A DNA stretch of 41,391 nucleotides from Thermodesulfobacteriota bacterium (GCA_024763535.1 JANTFH010000017.1:1-41391); one strand, 5' to 3'. Shown: positions 7,121 to 16,184, numbered from the stretch's first letter. Notes: a model not told the origin generated them from the sequence alone. Program-made: numbers and translations.

Positions 7121-8923
7121 CTATATTTTCATCAGAAAGGTTTCTGGGAAACGTCTGGTCATCTCTTCGGCGACAAATTTTTCAACATCTGCCGAGGTCT
7201 CCATCTGCAAAGACTCCGCCAGCATTTCCCGGGCCTCGGCAAAGCTGCTCTGACGAATAATCTGCTTGATATGGGGAATCGAGATAGCATTCATGCTGAG
7301 CTTATCCAGACCCAGCCCCAGCAGAATCAGGGTATAAAGCGGCTCTCCGGCCATCTCACCACAGATACTTACCGGTATTTCAGCTTCCTGGGCATTGGTT
7401 ATAATCTGATGCAGAAGCCGCAGGATGGCGGGATGCAGGGGTTCATAGAGATAAGAGACATGTTCATTACTGCGATCCAGAGCCAGGGTATACTGAATCA
7501 GATCGTTGGTGCCGATACTGAAGAAATCGACTTCACGGGCGATCTTATCGGAAATTATCGCGGCGGAGGGTACCTCAATCATGACCCCGACCGGGATTTT
7601 ATGATCATAGGGAACGCCTTCACGATCCAGTGCGGCTTTTGCCTCAGCGATAATCGTCTGCGCCTGTCGCAGTTCAATAAGCCCCGAAATCATCGGCAGC
7701 ATAATCTTCAATTTACCGTAGTGACTGGCTCTCAAAATCCCCCGAATCTGGGTTATAAATATCTCCTGATGGTTCAGGCAGAGCCGAATCCCCCGCAAGC
7801 CCAGAGCCGGATTGATAGTGTCCTCGTGAAACTGTTCCGACTCCGCGATCTTGTCCGCCCCCAGATCAAAGGTTCTGATCGTGGTAGTATTTTCCGGCGG
7901 CAGTGATTCAGCCACCTTCTTATAGGTTAGAAAATGCTCCTCTTCGCTGGGCAGGTTATTACGGTTCAAAAAGAGAAATTCGGTCCGGTAGAGGCCGATA
8001 TTAGCCGCGCCGTGAGCAATAATCGACTCGGTCTCCTCCGGTGTCTCAATATTACCGGCCAGAGCGACCCGGAAACCATCAGTGGTCTCGGCCGGCAGAT
8101 CCCGATTTAAAATCAGCTGCGCCTGAAACTTATCGTACTGCGCCCTTTTTTCCTGATAAGTAAGCAGCTGCTCCCGGGAGGGATTAACGATAACCTTACC
8201 CTCGATGCCGTCCACAATCAGACGGTCGCCACCGTTAATCTTCTCGGTTGCGCGTTCAGAGCCGACGACCGCGGGAATCTCAATCGAACGGGCCACAATC
8301 GCGGTATGCGACGTCCGCCCGCCGAGATCAGTGACAAAAGCTTTGACCCGGTTGGGATCAAGTTGAAGGGTATCAGCCGGCGAGAGATCGTGCGCCACAA
8401 CGATAACGCCCCGGCTGATCTTCTCGATACTGTCATACTCTCCTTTGCTCAGATGCCGTAAAATCAGCTCGCTGACATGCTCAACATCACTCTGCCGCTC
8501 ACGCAGGTAGGCATCCTGCATCTGTTTAAAAAAATCTATAATCTTCGCGCTGTTGATATTTAGAGCCCACTCGGCATTAATTTTTTTCTCTTTAATCAAG
8601 GTTATCGTGTCGTCAATCAGCATCTTGTCTTTGAGCATCATAAGATGAACATCAAAGATATAATTATGCTGACCGACGACCTCGACACTGCCTTTTTTCA
8701 AGGTCTTTTCCTTGATTGATTCAAGTTCCAGACGGGCCCCGTCAACCGCCTCCATAAACCGTTCAACTTCGGTCACTACCTGATCACTGGAAATCTTTCT
8801 TCCCCGCGGTTTAAGTTTCGCCCGGTCGAGGAGAAAAGCGCGGCCGATGGCAATCCCCGGAGAGACTCCGATGCCACCTAAAAGACAACTTGAGACCTGG
8901 AGCATTCCCTCGTTTTCAGCCAT
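7121..8923 (-). CDS. ptsI: Phosphoenolpyruvate-protein phosphotransferase (PTS enzyme I)
   Basis: Enzyme I takes phosphate from phosphoenolpyruvate and passes it to HPr. The 600-residue protein has the normal enzyme I length with no N-terminal GAF domain, so it is not a PtsP-type nitrogen-PTS enzyme. The HPr-binding N-terminal domain is followed by the swivelling phosphohistidine domain with GGRTSHTAIVAR (His206). The PEP-binding TIM-barrel carries DFFSIGTNDLIQYT and the VSICGEMAGEP Cys motif. The start ATG lies 10 bases after a GGAGG embedded in the end of the hpr gene, 5 bases away, so the two are translationally linked. With HPr, EIIA-D, HprK and PtsN alongside, it can feed both a sugar importer and a regulatory relay. 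Confidence 0.96.
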   Translation of the reverse strand: MAENEGMLQVSSCLLGGIGVSPGIAIGRAFLLDRAKLKPRGRKISSDQVVTEVERFMEAVDGARLELESIKEKTLKKGSVEVVGQHNYIFDVHLMMLKDKMLIDDTITLIKEKKINAEWALNINSAKIIDFFKQMQDAYLRERQSDVEHVSELILRHLSKGEYDSIEKISRGVIVVAHDLSPADTLQLDPNRVKAFVTDLGGRTSHTAIVARSIEIPAVVGSERATEKINGGDRLIVDGIEGKVIVNPSREQLLTYQEKRAQYDKFQAQLILNRDLPAETTDGFRVALAGNIETPEETESIIAHGAANIGLYRTEFLFLNRNNLPSEEEHFLTYKKVAESLPPENTTTIRTFDLGADKIAESEQFHEDTINPALGLRGIRLCLNHQEIFITQIRGILRASHYGKLKIMLPMISGLIELRQAQTIIAEAKAALDREGVPYDHKIPVGVMIEVPSAAIISDKIAREVDFFSIGTNDLIQYTLALDRSNEHVSYLYEPLHPAILRLLHQIITNAQEAEIPVSICGEMAGEPLYTLILLGLGLDKLSMNAISIPHIKQIIRQSSFAEAREMLAESLQMETSADVEKFVAEEMTRRFPETFLMKI

Positions 8924-8928
8924 TATGA

Positions 8929-9201
8929 TTAATCCTCCAATTCACCAAAACCGTCCTCAATAAGTTCGCCCAGAGCCAAAAGTGCCGCATCCTCATCCTG
9001 ACCGACGGTCTCAACCGTTATCATGCTGTCGCGGGCCGCCGCCAGCATCAGAACCCCCATAATACTCTTGCCGTTGATGGCAAGCCCCTCCTTACTGATT
9101 GTAACTTCAGAGGCAAAGGTTCCAGCCAGCTGAACCAGAGCGGCAGCGGCCCGGGCATGAAGGCCGAGTTTATTAATTATTGTAAACTCTTTTTTAGCCA
9201 T
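8929..9201 (-). CDS. ptsH: Phosphocarrier protein HPr
   Basis: HPr carries phosphate between enzyme I and EIIA proteins. The 90-residue protein shows the full motif set: His15 in GLHARAA is the enzyme I-dependent site, and Ser46 in NGKSIMGVL is the site used by HPr kinase. Having both agrees with the hprK gene 3.3 kb upstream in the same direction. It lies 6 bases after the EIID gene and 5 bases before ptsI. Serine phosphorylation would make this relay responsive to energy state. In Gram-negative HprK systems the target is usually HPr itself, and often the relay to EIIA proteins, rather than CcpA-type catabolite repression. Confidence 0.96.
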   Translation of the reverse strand: MAKKEFTIINKLGLHARAAAALVQLAGTFASEVTISKEGLAINGKSIMGVLMLAAARDSMITVETVGQDEDAALLALGELIEDGFGELED

Positions 9202-9207
9202 TTGTGT

Positions 9208-9927
9208 TCAACTTTTCCTCATTAAAGCGAATTGATTTTTCAAGCTAAAACTCCGATGTACGTTTTTCCTGTACCACCAGAGACCGGCAATCAACAGCAA
9301 CATTAACAGATAAAACAGAGTCGCTCCCAGGCTGCTTTTAAAATTAAAGTAGTCTACCATCAGAAAAACCGTCACCGCCAGGGATACAGTGGTAATATAT
9401 TCCATAATATTGCGCAGCAGCGGCAGCCGTAAACTATCTATCTTCTCCAGCACCCCGATCCCGCGATGTACACCATAAAGGTAAACAACATAACGGATAC
9501 AGATATGCACCAGGTTGTAAAAAAGCAGCAAAAACACCGGCCCGGCAAGCCCCGGATGCCAGAAAAAAATCATCACCGCCAGAGCCGAGGCCATCGGTTT
9601 GAGGCCGTTCCAGAAAAAGTTATCGCCAACCGCCCCGTAAAGGGCCGAAAGACTTGAACTCAAACTCAATCCCTGATCCCCCATCTCCTCACCCTGACTC
9701 TCCATATGAACCAGAAAACCGAGGATTCCGGCGGCCAGATAGGGGTTGGAATTAAAACAGTTAAGATAACAACGGGTTCTACGAATCAGTTGAGCCGGGT
9801 TATGACCGTAAAGTTTTTTCAGCAGCGGGTAGATAGCATAGGCCAGCCCCAGACACTGCATTCTGGTAAAACTCCAGGAGCACTGCCAGCAGAGACTCCG
9901 CAAAAAAATTCGATTCTCCAGACGCAT
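9208..9927 (-). CDS. PTS mannose-family membrane component EIID
   Basis: EIID partners EIIC in mannose-family phosphotransferase importers of the inner membrane. From the ATG at 9927 the protein has 239 residues, shorter than the usual 270 or more. It shows the family RSLCWQCSWSFTRMQ-like N-terminal stretch, GDQGLSLSSSLSALYGAVGDNFFWNGLKP in the middle (a recognised EIID region), and hydrophobic C-terminal segments ending in a lysine-rich tail. The frame extends to a TTG at 9981, but that start lies inside the EIIC gene; AAGAAGG lies 11 bases before the ATG. It is 16 bases after EIIC and 6 before HPr. The sugar cannot be predicted from sequence. Confidence 0.9.
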   Translation of the reverse strand: MRLENRIFLRSLCWQCSWSFTRMQCLGLAYAIYPLLKKLYGHNPAQLIRRTRCYLNCFNSNPYLAAGILGFLVHMESQGEEMGDQGLSLSSSLSALYGAVGDNFFWNGLKPMASALAVMIFFWHPGLAGPVFLLLFYNLVHICIRYVVYLYGVHRGIGVLEKIDSLRLPLLRNIMEYITTVSLAVTVFLMVDYFNFKSSLGATLFYLLMLLLIAGLWWYRKNVHRSFSLKNQFALMRKS

Positions 9928-9943
9928 ACCTAAAAAAGCCTTC

Positions 9944-10669
9944 TTAAAGAAAAAACAGCAACACAACGGCAACCCCGGCAAAAACCACCAGTTGACGCTT
10001 GTGATTCATGTTACTGAGCAGACCGGCAATCCCGATCACGGGAAAGATAAAAAGGAGACGGTCGGTCAGCGGCTGTAGCCAGTCCGGCACTAGAAAAAGC
10101 AGCATCGGCGCCACCAGTAGTGAACTAAACATCATCAGGGCCACCGCCGCCGCGGCGGCGCCGTAAAAATTCAGCAACCCGTGCAGATGAAAATTTACAG
10201 CCACCTTTCTCTCGCCGTCATCGAGAGTGTGACCGGCCAGCAGGGCCGTCTCAACCTCATCAATTAATTGAGCGTTTCTGACTCTGACCCAGCCGTCTAC
10301 TTTACGGGTGAAGGCTGCCCACGGCAGGGTACTCAGCAGCACCACCAAAGCCAGAGTGGGAAGCCTCCCTGCCGCTTGCGGCAGAACACTCAAAGCGGCC
10401 GCAGCTCCACCGGCCGCCAGGGCCAGCAGAGTATCATCGGTCGGAATCATCGTACCCACCGGCATCTCACTTAAGAAACATAGCTCCAGCGCGGCTCCGA
10501 GCAGCAGGCCAATCTCCCAGTTCCCGGCCAGCATTCCGGCAAAGGTCGCCGCCACCAGCGGCCGCGAAAGCATCATCTGCAAGAATGCGGTCCTATCGAG
10601 CGCGCAAAAAGACCCGAGTAATGAAACCTTGGCCGTCAACCAGATAATAGAAGAAAAATCAAGCCACAT
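9944..10669 (-). CDS. PTS mannose-family membrane component EIIC
   Basis: EIIC forms the sugar channel with EIID. This 241-residue protein is strongly hydrophobic. It carries NWEIGLLLGAALELCFLSEMPVGTMIPTDDTL-type sequence, which matches the conserved EIIC-Man segment including its acidic, glycine-rich loop. Several transmembrane helices follow, and the C-terminus is very hydrophobic. The gene starts 6 bases after EIIB with an AGGG just upstream. Its presence matters because many relatives keep only soluble mannose-family EIIA as a regulator, whereas here the membrane pair is complete. Substrate specificity is unknown. Confidence 0.9.
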   Translation of the reverse strand: MWLDFSSIIWLTAKVSLLGSFCALDRTAFLQMMLSRPLVAATFAGMLAGNWEIGLLLGAALELCFLSEMPVGTMIPTDDTLLALAAGGAAAALSVLPQAAGRLPTLALVVLLSTLPWAAFTRKVDGWVRVRNAQLIDEVETALLAGHTLDDGERKVAVNFHLHGLLNFYGAAAAAVALMMFSSLLVAPMLLFLVPDWLQPLTDRLLFIFPVIGIAGLLSNMNHKRQLVVFAGVAVVLLFFL

Positions 10670-10675
10670 AGAACC

Positions 10676-11170
10676 CTACAACAACCCTTTACGCCGGAGC
10701 AGCGCCATCATATCAACCGCCGGAGCCGACGGCACCGGCTGAATGGTAACCTTTATATCCTGTCTCTGCAATTGGCGCAGAGCCTCGATCTCTTTACGAT
10801 CCAGAGAGATTGAATCGGAAATCTGCAGCTTACCGGGGGCGTTCCGCAGGTTGCCGATATTCAACTCGATAAGGGTCAGTCCGGCCGCCAGGGCCTGCAC
10901 CACCGCATCTAGACCGGAAAAAAGCATGATCGTCAAAAGTCCGGGGCCGGAACGCTGTTGCTCAATCAGAGCCACAGCCTGACGCACAGGCAGGATCTCG
11001 ACCCGCAGACTGGCTGGCGCCGCGAGCCGTAAAATTTTGGAAAGCATCTCATTCTGAGGCAGTTTATCATCCGCGACAATGATCCGGGTGGCCCGAATAT
11101 AGGGTACCCAGGCGGCAATAATCTGACCATGAATCAGGCGGTCATCAACCCGAAACAGTACCCGCTTCAT
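10676..11170 (-). CDS. PTS mannose-family EIIB component
   Basis: EIIB receives phosphate from EIIA on a histidine and passes it to the incoming sugar. The 164-residue protein begins with the family signature RVDDRLIHGQI, placing the phosphorylated His at position 14. The middle shows the expected LFSGLDAVVQALAAG and LNIGNLRN segments. It overlaps the EIIA gene by four bases (ATGA) and is followed 6 bases later by EIIC, so the subunits should be made in step. The catalytic residue is intact, which argues for a working transporter rather than a relic. Confidence 0.94.
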   Translation of the reverse strand: MKRVLFRVDDRLIHGQIIAAWVPYIRATRIIVADDKLPQNEMLSKILRLAAPASLRVEILPVRQAVALIEQQRSGPGLLTIMLFSGLDAVVQALAAGLTLIELNIGNLRNAPGKLQISDSISLDRKEIEALRQLQRQDIKVTIQPVPSAPAVDMMALLRRKGLL

Positions 11171-11574
11171 AGATCCAGAAACTCGGCTGCGGTAAAGATG
11201 TTTTTACGACCGTACTCGGTAATTTTCGCCGCCACCTCTTTCAGCTTCTGATTTTCATCTTTCAGCCATCCGGCAAGTTTCAAAACGATCGGCAGATTGA
11301 CCCCGGAAACGATCTCCACCCTTTCCGGTTCGTAAAGAGCGAGACAGATGTTGGAGGGTGTACCGCCAAACATATCGGTCAGGATCAAGATCTTATGCCC
11401 CTCTTTGTGATATTTTTTGATCAATTCGATCAGCTCTTTGCGAACCTTATCGACATCGCCGTTTTTAGAGATACTTACACCCGTCAGGTTATCACACTGA
11501 CCAACGATGATTTCTGCCGTCTCAATCAGGTTGTCGGCCAGGGTATGATGAGTTACAATAATAGTTTTAATCAT
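11167..11574 (-). CDS. PTS mannose-family EIIA component
   Basis: This small cytoplasmic EIIA of 135 residues takes phosphate from HPr. The N-terminal VTHHTLAD places the active His at position 9 or 10, and DMFGGTPSN is the conserved EIIA-Man segment. It overlaps the preceding rapZ gene by four bases (ATGA) and the following EIIB gene by another four. In Desulfobacterota such an EIIA often stands next to rapZ and hprK, where it has been proposed as a regulatory output. Here EIIB, EIIC and EIID genes follow directly, so transport is a real possibility too. Confidence 0.95.
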   Translation of the reverse strand: MIKTIIVTHHTLADNLIETAEIIVGQCDNLTGVSISKNGDVDKVRKELIELIKKYHKEGHKILILTDMFGGTPSNICLALYEPERVEIVSGVNLPIVLKLAGWLKDENQKLKEVAAKITEYGRKNIFTAAEFLDL

Positions 11575-12449
11575 AATTTTTTGATGTCTCGATGGCTGAT
11601 AGAGAGTTCAAAGCCATCCTCTTGTAGTAAGTCGCTTAACTGGCTGACAATCGCAACCGAGCGGTGCTGCCCCCCGGTACATCCGATAGCCACGGTCAAA
11701 TAGCTTTTACCTTCACGCTGATATTCGGGAATCAACATTTTTAACAACGCATGAAAACGCTCGACAAATGAGCGGCTCACTGGGTGCCCCAGAACATACT
11801 TTTTAACCCCGGAATCCAGCCCGCTCTGCAGCCGCAGACTCTCAATAAAATAAGGGTTCGGTAGAAAACGGACATCCATGACGATATCAGCTTCCGGAGG
11901 CAGACCATTACGAAAACCGAACGAGAGCAGTGAGATATTGAGGTTCTCTTTGCCCGCATCCGCACTGACAATCTTACGCAGATAATCCTTAAACTGATGG
12001 ATCGTAAAACCGCTGGTGTTGATCCGATAACTGGCCAGAGCCCGAATCTCGACTAGAAGTTCACGTTCGCGGGCTACCGCCCTTGCAACCGACCCGGCAA
12101 TTGAGACCGGATGTTTTCGCCGGGTCTCACTGTAACGTTTAATCAGGGTCTGCTCATCGGCTTCCAAAAAGATCAGATCCAGAGACACCGATGAGTTTTT
12201 GAGCCGACGGTAGAGATCGGGAAAGCTGGTTAAGAACTCCTCCTCCCGAAGGTCCATAACCAGAGCGATACCCTTTATCGAAGAAGAGAAATTACCGGAG
12301 AGTTCGATAAACTTGGTCAAAAAGGCAACCGGCAGGTTATCGATGCAGAAATAGCCGATATCCTCCAGAACCTTCAGAGCACTGCTCTTTCCGGCTCCGG
12401 AAAGACCGCTGACAATAATCACCGCCGCCTGCTGCCGCTCCTGATTCAT
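11571..12449 (-). CDS. rapZ: RNase adapter / nucleotide-binding protein RapZ
   Basis: RapZ is a P-loop protein. In enteric bacteria it binds small RNAs controlling GlmS and thereby cell-envelope sugar supply; in this group its target is unknown. The Walker A motif GLSGAGKS lies near the N-terminus, followed by the family motif DIGYFCIDNLP. The C-terminal domain contains AIGCTGGQHRSV, the hallmark of the family. I choose the ATG at 12449 (292 residues); a GTG at 12467 would overlap hprK. It lies 4 bases after hprK and overlaps the EIIA gene by four bases, a classic association of rapZ with PTS genes. Confidence 0.95.
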   Translation of the reverse strand: MNQERQQAAVIIVSGLSGAGKSSALKVLEDIGYFCIDNLPVAFLTKFIELSGNFSSSIKGIALVMDLREEEFLTSFPDLYRRLKNSSVSLDLIFLEADEQTLIKRYSETRRKHPVSIAGSVARAVARERELLVEIRALASYRINTSGFTIHQFKDYLRKIVSADAGKENLNISLLSFGFRNGLPPEADIVMDVRFLPNPYFIESLRLQSGLDSGVKKYVLGHPVSRSFVERFHALLKMLIPEYQREGKSYLTVAIGCTGGQHRSVAIVSQLSDLLQEDGFELSISHRDIKKL

Positions 12450-12453
12450 TCGA

Positions 12454-13422
12454 TTAACCGCCGTCACCGTCTCTACTCAGGCGCCGGGAGAGATCATCCA
12501 GCAGGCTTAAACCAGTTTTTCTCCCCTGCTTCTGTAGCCTGAAAGTGTGCGCCGCCACTTCTACAATCGTTACCAAATTGCGCCCCGGATTAACCGGAAT
12601 CGTTGCCTTGGGGATATTAACCCCAAGAATCGAAAAACTTTCCTGATCCAGATTCAGGCGTTTACTTTCGTCATACTCATCCCAGGCGATCAGCTCAATC
12701 ACCAAGTCAACCCGTTGACTGTCACGTACTGCGGTCACCCCGAAAATGTCCTCAATATTGATAATCCCGAGACCGCGAATTTCCATATTGAATTTCAGGA
12801 TCGCATTGGCTTCACCAACCACCGTTGCCGGAGGGCGAAAACGCATGACGACAACATCGTCGGCAATCAGTCGATGACCACGCTGTAAAAGGTCAAGGGC
12901 GACCTCACTTTTACCAACTCCACTCTTACCTATGAGCAGAACCCCGGTACTGTGGATGTCAAGCAGAACCCCGTGAACCGTAGTTTCGGGGTTGATAAAA
13001 TCTTCGAAATAACGGTTTACGGCATCAAAAAAAGCGGATACCGACAGCGTACTTTTAAGCAGCGGAATTTTACACTCTTTACAAAGCTGGAGCAGTTCCG
13101 CGGGAGGCTCACAGGATCGGGTTACAATAATACAGATGGGCTGCAGGGCGCAGAGTCGGTTGACGACTTCAAGCCTTCGCCCAAAGTCCAGAGCTTCAAG
13201 GTAGGCAACTTCAGCCATGCCCATAAGCTGCATCCGTTCCGGCTCAAAAAATTGGTCAAAGCCGGCAAAGATCAGACCGTGTTTCTGAATTCGGTAGTTT
13301 TTTATCTCACGATCCAGCGAGACTCCGGAAGAGAGCAGACTCAGACATAGTCCACGGGCATCATCCTTGAGCAAGTCGGCAACCGTCAGACTTAACGTCT
13401 CACTATGATCAGGAGTTCTCAT
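12454..13422 (-). CDS. hprK: HPr kinase/phosphorylase
   Basis: HprK phosphorylates HPr on Ser46 with ATP or pyrophosphate and also removes that phosphate. The C-terminal catalytic domain shows the P-loop GKSGVGKS, the conserved RLIADD stretch, and the family signature EIRGLGIINIEDIFG. An N-terminal domain of about 130 residues precedes it. Three starts are possible: ATG at 13422 (chosen, 322 residues, overlapping ptsN by 14 bases), ATG at 13443 with a GGAAGAG nearby, and TTG at 13464. The 13443 start has the better ribosome-binding site, so the N-terminus is uncertain by seven residues. Its partner Ser46 is present in the HPr encoded downstream. Confidence 0.94.
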   Translation of the reverse strand: MRTPDHSETLSLTVADLLKDDARGLCLSLLSSGVSLDREIKNYRIQKHGLIFAGFDQFFEPERMQLMGMAEVAYLEALDFGRRLEVVNRLCALQPICIIVTRSCEPPAELLQLCKECKIPLLKSTLSVSAFFDAVNRYFEDFINPETTVHGVLLDIHSTGVLLIGKSGVGKSEVALDLLQRGHRLIADDVVVMRFRPPATVVGEANAILKFNMEIRGLGIINIEDIFGVTAVRDSQRVDLVIELIAWDEYDESKRLNLDQESFSILGVNIPKATIPVNPGRNLVTIVEVAAHTFRLQKQGRKTGLSLLDDLSRRLSRDGDGG

Positions 13423-13870
13423 CTTCTGCTCTGATCGCGGCATAAAGCTCTTCCGCCGTATCAAGCTCCAGTAATTTATGACAAAACTCTTCTCCCTTTA
13501 ACATGCGGGAGATCCGGGCCAGAAGTTTCAGATGAGTACCTGCAGCGTTTTCCGGGGCCAGCAGCAGAAAGATGAGTTTTACCGGGTCACCATCCACGGC
13601 TGCGAACTCCACCCCTTTTCGACTGCGGGCAAAGAGTACAATCACCTCTTCTATACCGCCCATTTTACCATGGGGAATGGCAATACCATGACCGATGCCG
13701 GTACTGCCTAAGGCCTCACGATCTTTAATAACCTTGAGGATCTCAGCCTCATCAAGCTCCGACATGACACTTGCCGCCCGAGCCGCAAGCGACCGCAACG
13801 CTTCGTCCTTAGTCTCCGCTTCCAGCTCGGCAATTACCAGTTCGGGGGCAAGATAATCAGTAATTTTCAT
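13409..13870 (-). CDS. ptsN: Nitrogen-PTS EIIA protein (PtsN)
   Basis: PtsN is a soluble EIIA of the fructose/nitrogen family that works as a phosphorylation-dependent regulator rather than a transporter part. The 153-residue protein has the conserved GHGIAIPHGK motif with phosphorylated His67. It lies between hpf and hprK, 27 bases after hpf, in the common rpoN-hpf-ptsN arrangement. No PtsP-type enzyme I with a GAF domain is present here, so its phosphate probably comes from the ptsI and HPr genes in the same block, tying it to the HprK-controlled relay. Confidence 0.95.
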   Translation of the reverse strand: MKITDYLAPELVIAELEAETKDEALRSLAARAASVMSELDEAEILKVIKDREALGSTGIGHGIAIPHGKMGGIEEVIVLFARSRKGVEFAAVDGDPVKLIFLLLAPENAAGTHLKLLARISRMLKGEEFCHKLLELDTAEELYAAIRAEDENS

Positions 13871-13897
13871 AATTTTTTCTATTTTACCAGCACTTAT

Positions 13898-14443
13898 TTA
13901 TTGCGGTTCAATCAAACCGTAATGACCATCATCACGACGATAAACAACATTGATCCGGTCACTGGATTCATCCCGGAATACATGAAAGCTGTTACCCATC
14001 AGATTGAGCTGCATTATAGCTTCATCGGGGGTCATGGGTTTGACCAGAAAATTGCTCTTCTTAATCAACTCAGGAGTCGACTCTTCAACATCATGATCAA
14101 CACTTAATACATCGTAAGGAACACTTGAGAGATTTTCATCAATGCCGGTCGCGCCCTTTTTCCTCCGCAGACGCTCTTTGTAACGTTTCACCTGACGACT
14201 GATCTTGTTGGCGACCAGATCAATAGCGGCATACATATCGTCCGCTTCCTCTTTACCTTTTACCAAAAAATTATTGATCGTAAAGGTTACCTCGGCAATC
14301 TGACGAATCTTTTCGACAGAGAGAACAACGTTGACATCCAACGGACCATCAAGATATTTTTTTATTTTTGAAAGTTTCTCAACTGCATATTCCTTAATCG
14401 CATCCGACTGATCCATATGACGAAAGACAACGTTAATCTGCAT
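13898..14443 (-). CDS. hpf: Long-form ribosome hibernation promoting factor
   Basis: HPF binds idle ribosomes and the long form drives 100S dimer formation. The 181-residue protein has an N-terminal RaiA-like domain (about 1-100, with the FLVKGKEEADDMYAAID stretch and a basic helix). A linker follows, then a C-terminal dimerisation domain near 130-178 with KPMTPDEAIMQLNLMGNSFHVF. The length separates it from the roughly 95-residue short form of enteric bacteria. A strong GGGAGG precedes the ATG. It lies 184 bases after rpoN and before ptsN, conserved synteny in proteobacteria. Confidence 0.96.
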   Translation of the reverse strand: MQINVVFRHMDQSDAIKEYAVEKLSKIKKYLDGPLDVNVVLSVEKIRQIAEVTFTINNFLVKGKEEADDMYAAIDLVANKISRQVKRYKERLRRKKGATGIDENLSSVPYDVLSVDHDVEESTPELIKKSNFLVKPMTPDEAIMQLNLMGNSFHVFRDESSDRINVVYRRDDGHYGLIEPQ

Positions 14444-14627
14444 CGCATTTCCTCCCTTGTTAGATGGTTAACCGGCACAAACCGGCAGCTTCACAACGAC
14501 GGTAGCGGGCTCTTAAGTCCCGGGGTGTATCTGAAAAAGCCGTAACTTCCTCCCACAATCGATCTGAGTTTAACCTACCGTCGCCTCCCGACAACTGATA
14601 CGTTGAGAATATTTTTCCGGGCGACCC

Positions 14628-16088
14628 CTACAAAATTCTTTTGCGCTGACCCGAGGCCAGAACCCCAAGTTGATTCCGATACTTGGCCACCGTGCGCCGG
14701 GCAATTTTTATCTCATGATCTTTAAGCAGTAACTTGACAATGGCATCATCACTCAGAGGCTCGACCGGGTTCTCCTTCTCAATATATTCGATAATCTTTC
14801 GCTTGACACTGGCGGAGGCAATATCGCCCGCACCCCGATTGATGCTGCTGTTAAAAAAGTATTTAAGTTCAAAAACTCCATGGGAAGTCTGAACATACTT
14901 GCCCTGAGTCACCCGGCTGACGGTTGACTCATGCATCTCAATATCATCGGCTACATCCCGCAGAACCAGAGGCTTCAGATGGTGGGGTCCCCGGCTGAAA
15001 AAGTCTTCCTGGAACTTAACAATACTCACCATCACCTTATATATGGTTTTCTGTCGCTGTTCAATACTTTTAATCAACCACTGAGCCGCCCGGATCTTCT
15101 CCGTCAGATAGTTTCGGGTCAGACTGTTCGCCTCGCCGGACTGGCCGGCAACCTCCAGATAGTAACTGTTGACTGACAGTTTCGGCAGCCGGTCACTGTT
15201 TAAGGTAACAACAAAGCGACCTTCGCTTTTATGGACAAAAACCTCGGGCACGACAATCTGCGTCGCATCCGGTTGAAAACGGGCCCCGGGTTTGGGATCC
15301 AGTGTCAAAATCTCCTTAACCGCGGCCAGTACTCTCTCTTCATCAACCTGCAGGTGACGGGCGATCTTACGATAATTTTTGGTTTTCAACAAATTTATGT
15401 AACCGGAAACAATCTGGCAGTTGAGCTCGCTGTCAAGCCCCTGATGGACCAGTTGGCAAAGCAGGCACTCCTCCAGAGAACGGGCTGCGACCCCGACCGG
15501 ATCAAACTGCTGAATCCTGACCAGCACTTTCTCGACAATTTCGGGATCACAGTCAAGCCGGGTACAAAGCTCTGTGAAATCAGTTTCAAGATAGCCGTCT
15601 TCATCGAGACTGTAGATGATCGCTTCGCCGATACGCTGGCTCTGTTCGCTGAACTGAGGTGTAAGCTGAAGCTGCCAGAGGAGATGGTCGACCAGGGTCG
15701 GGGGTTTAGTCAGATTATAATCCCAGGCGGGCTGGTCATCATCAAAACCGGAACGGCCACTGCCGCTGATACCGCGCTGTTCAAAATATGGCTGCCAGTC
15801 GGTATCTTTCAAGACCTCGCGAATTTCGGGACGATTTTCTGAATCCAGGCCTTCCCGCAGGCTCTGCTCATCGCGCTCAGTCAGCTGCTGCTTACTTTGC
15901 TCCTGCTCCTCCAACACCTTATCGCCGGCCTCTTCCAGAACCGGATTGGTCACCATCTCCTGGTTAACCATCTCCAGGAGTTCGACTTGATTGAGTTGTA
16001 GGAGTTTGATTGCCTGCTGCAGCTGCGGAGTTAGAGCCAGTTGCTGGGTTTGTATAAGGCGAATATTTTGGCTTAAGGATATCGACAT
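14628..16088 (-). CDS. rpoN: RNA polymerase sigma-54 factor
   Basis: RpoN directs transcription from -24/-12 promoters that need enhancer-binding activators. The 486-residue protein has the glutamine- and leucine-rich region I at its N-terminus (about 1-50), an acidic variable region II, the core-binding domain, and the C-terminal RpoN box ARRTVAKYRN at 463-472, slightly different from the common ARRTVAKYRE. The ATG at 16088 has no obvious Shine-Dalgarno, but no better in-frame start exists. A sigma-70-type promoter lies about 60-95 bases upstream. It probably begins a transcription unit running through hpf and the PTS genes. Confidence 0.97.
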   Translation of the reverse strand: MSISLSQNIRLIQTQQLALTPQLQQAIKLLQLNQVELLEMVNQEMVTNPVLEEAGDKVLEEQEQSKQQLTERDEQSLREGLDSENRPEIREVLKDTDWQPYFEQRGISGSGRSGFDDDQPAWDYNLTKPPTLVDHLLWQLQLTPQFSEQSQRIGEAIIYSLDEDGYLETDFTELCTRLDCDPEIVEKVLVRIQQFDPVGVAARSLEECLLCQLVHQGLDSELNCQIVSGYINLLKTKNYRKIARHLQVDEERVLAAVKEILTLDPKPGARFQPDATQIVVPEVFVHKSEGRFVVTLNSDRLPKLSVNSYYLEVAGQSGEANSLTRNYLTEKIRAAQWLIKSIEQRQKTIYKVMVSIVKFQEDFFSRGPHHLKPLVLRDVADDIEMHESTVSRVTQGKYVQTSHGVFELKYFFNSSINRGAGDIASASVKRKIIEYIEKENPVEPLSDDAIVKLLLKDHEIKIARRTVAKYRNQLGVLASGQRKRIL

Positions 16089-16155
16089 ATAAGAAACGAA
16101 AAGGCCTTATCTGACTCAAAATTATGGGTTTAACGCAATTATCATACCTAACTGT

Positions 16156-16184
16156 AATATAATAAAGCAGGAGGGGAAATACAA
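16156..16184 (-). promoter_or_regulatory. Sigma-70-type promoter upstream of rpoN
   Basis: On the minus strand TTGTAT (16184-16179) is separated by exactly 17 bases from TATATT (16161-16156), which matches the -10 consensus at five of six positions. The predicted start near 16149 leaves a leader of about 60 bases before rpoN. It sits in the 119-base gap after lptB, so it would separate rpoN-hpf-PTS expression from the LPS genes. Confidence 0.55.
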
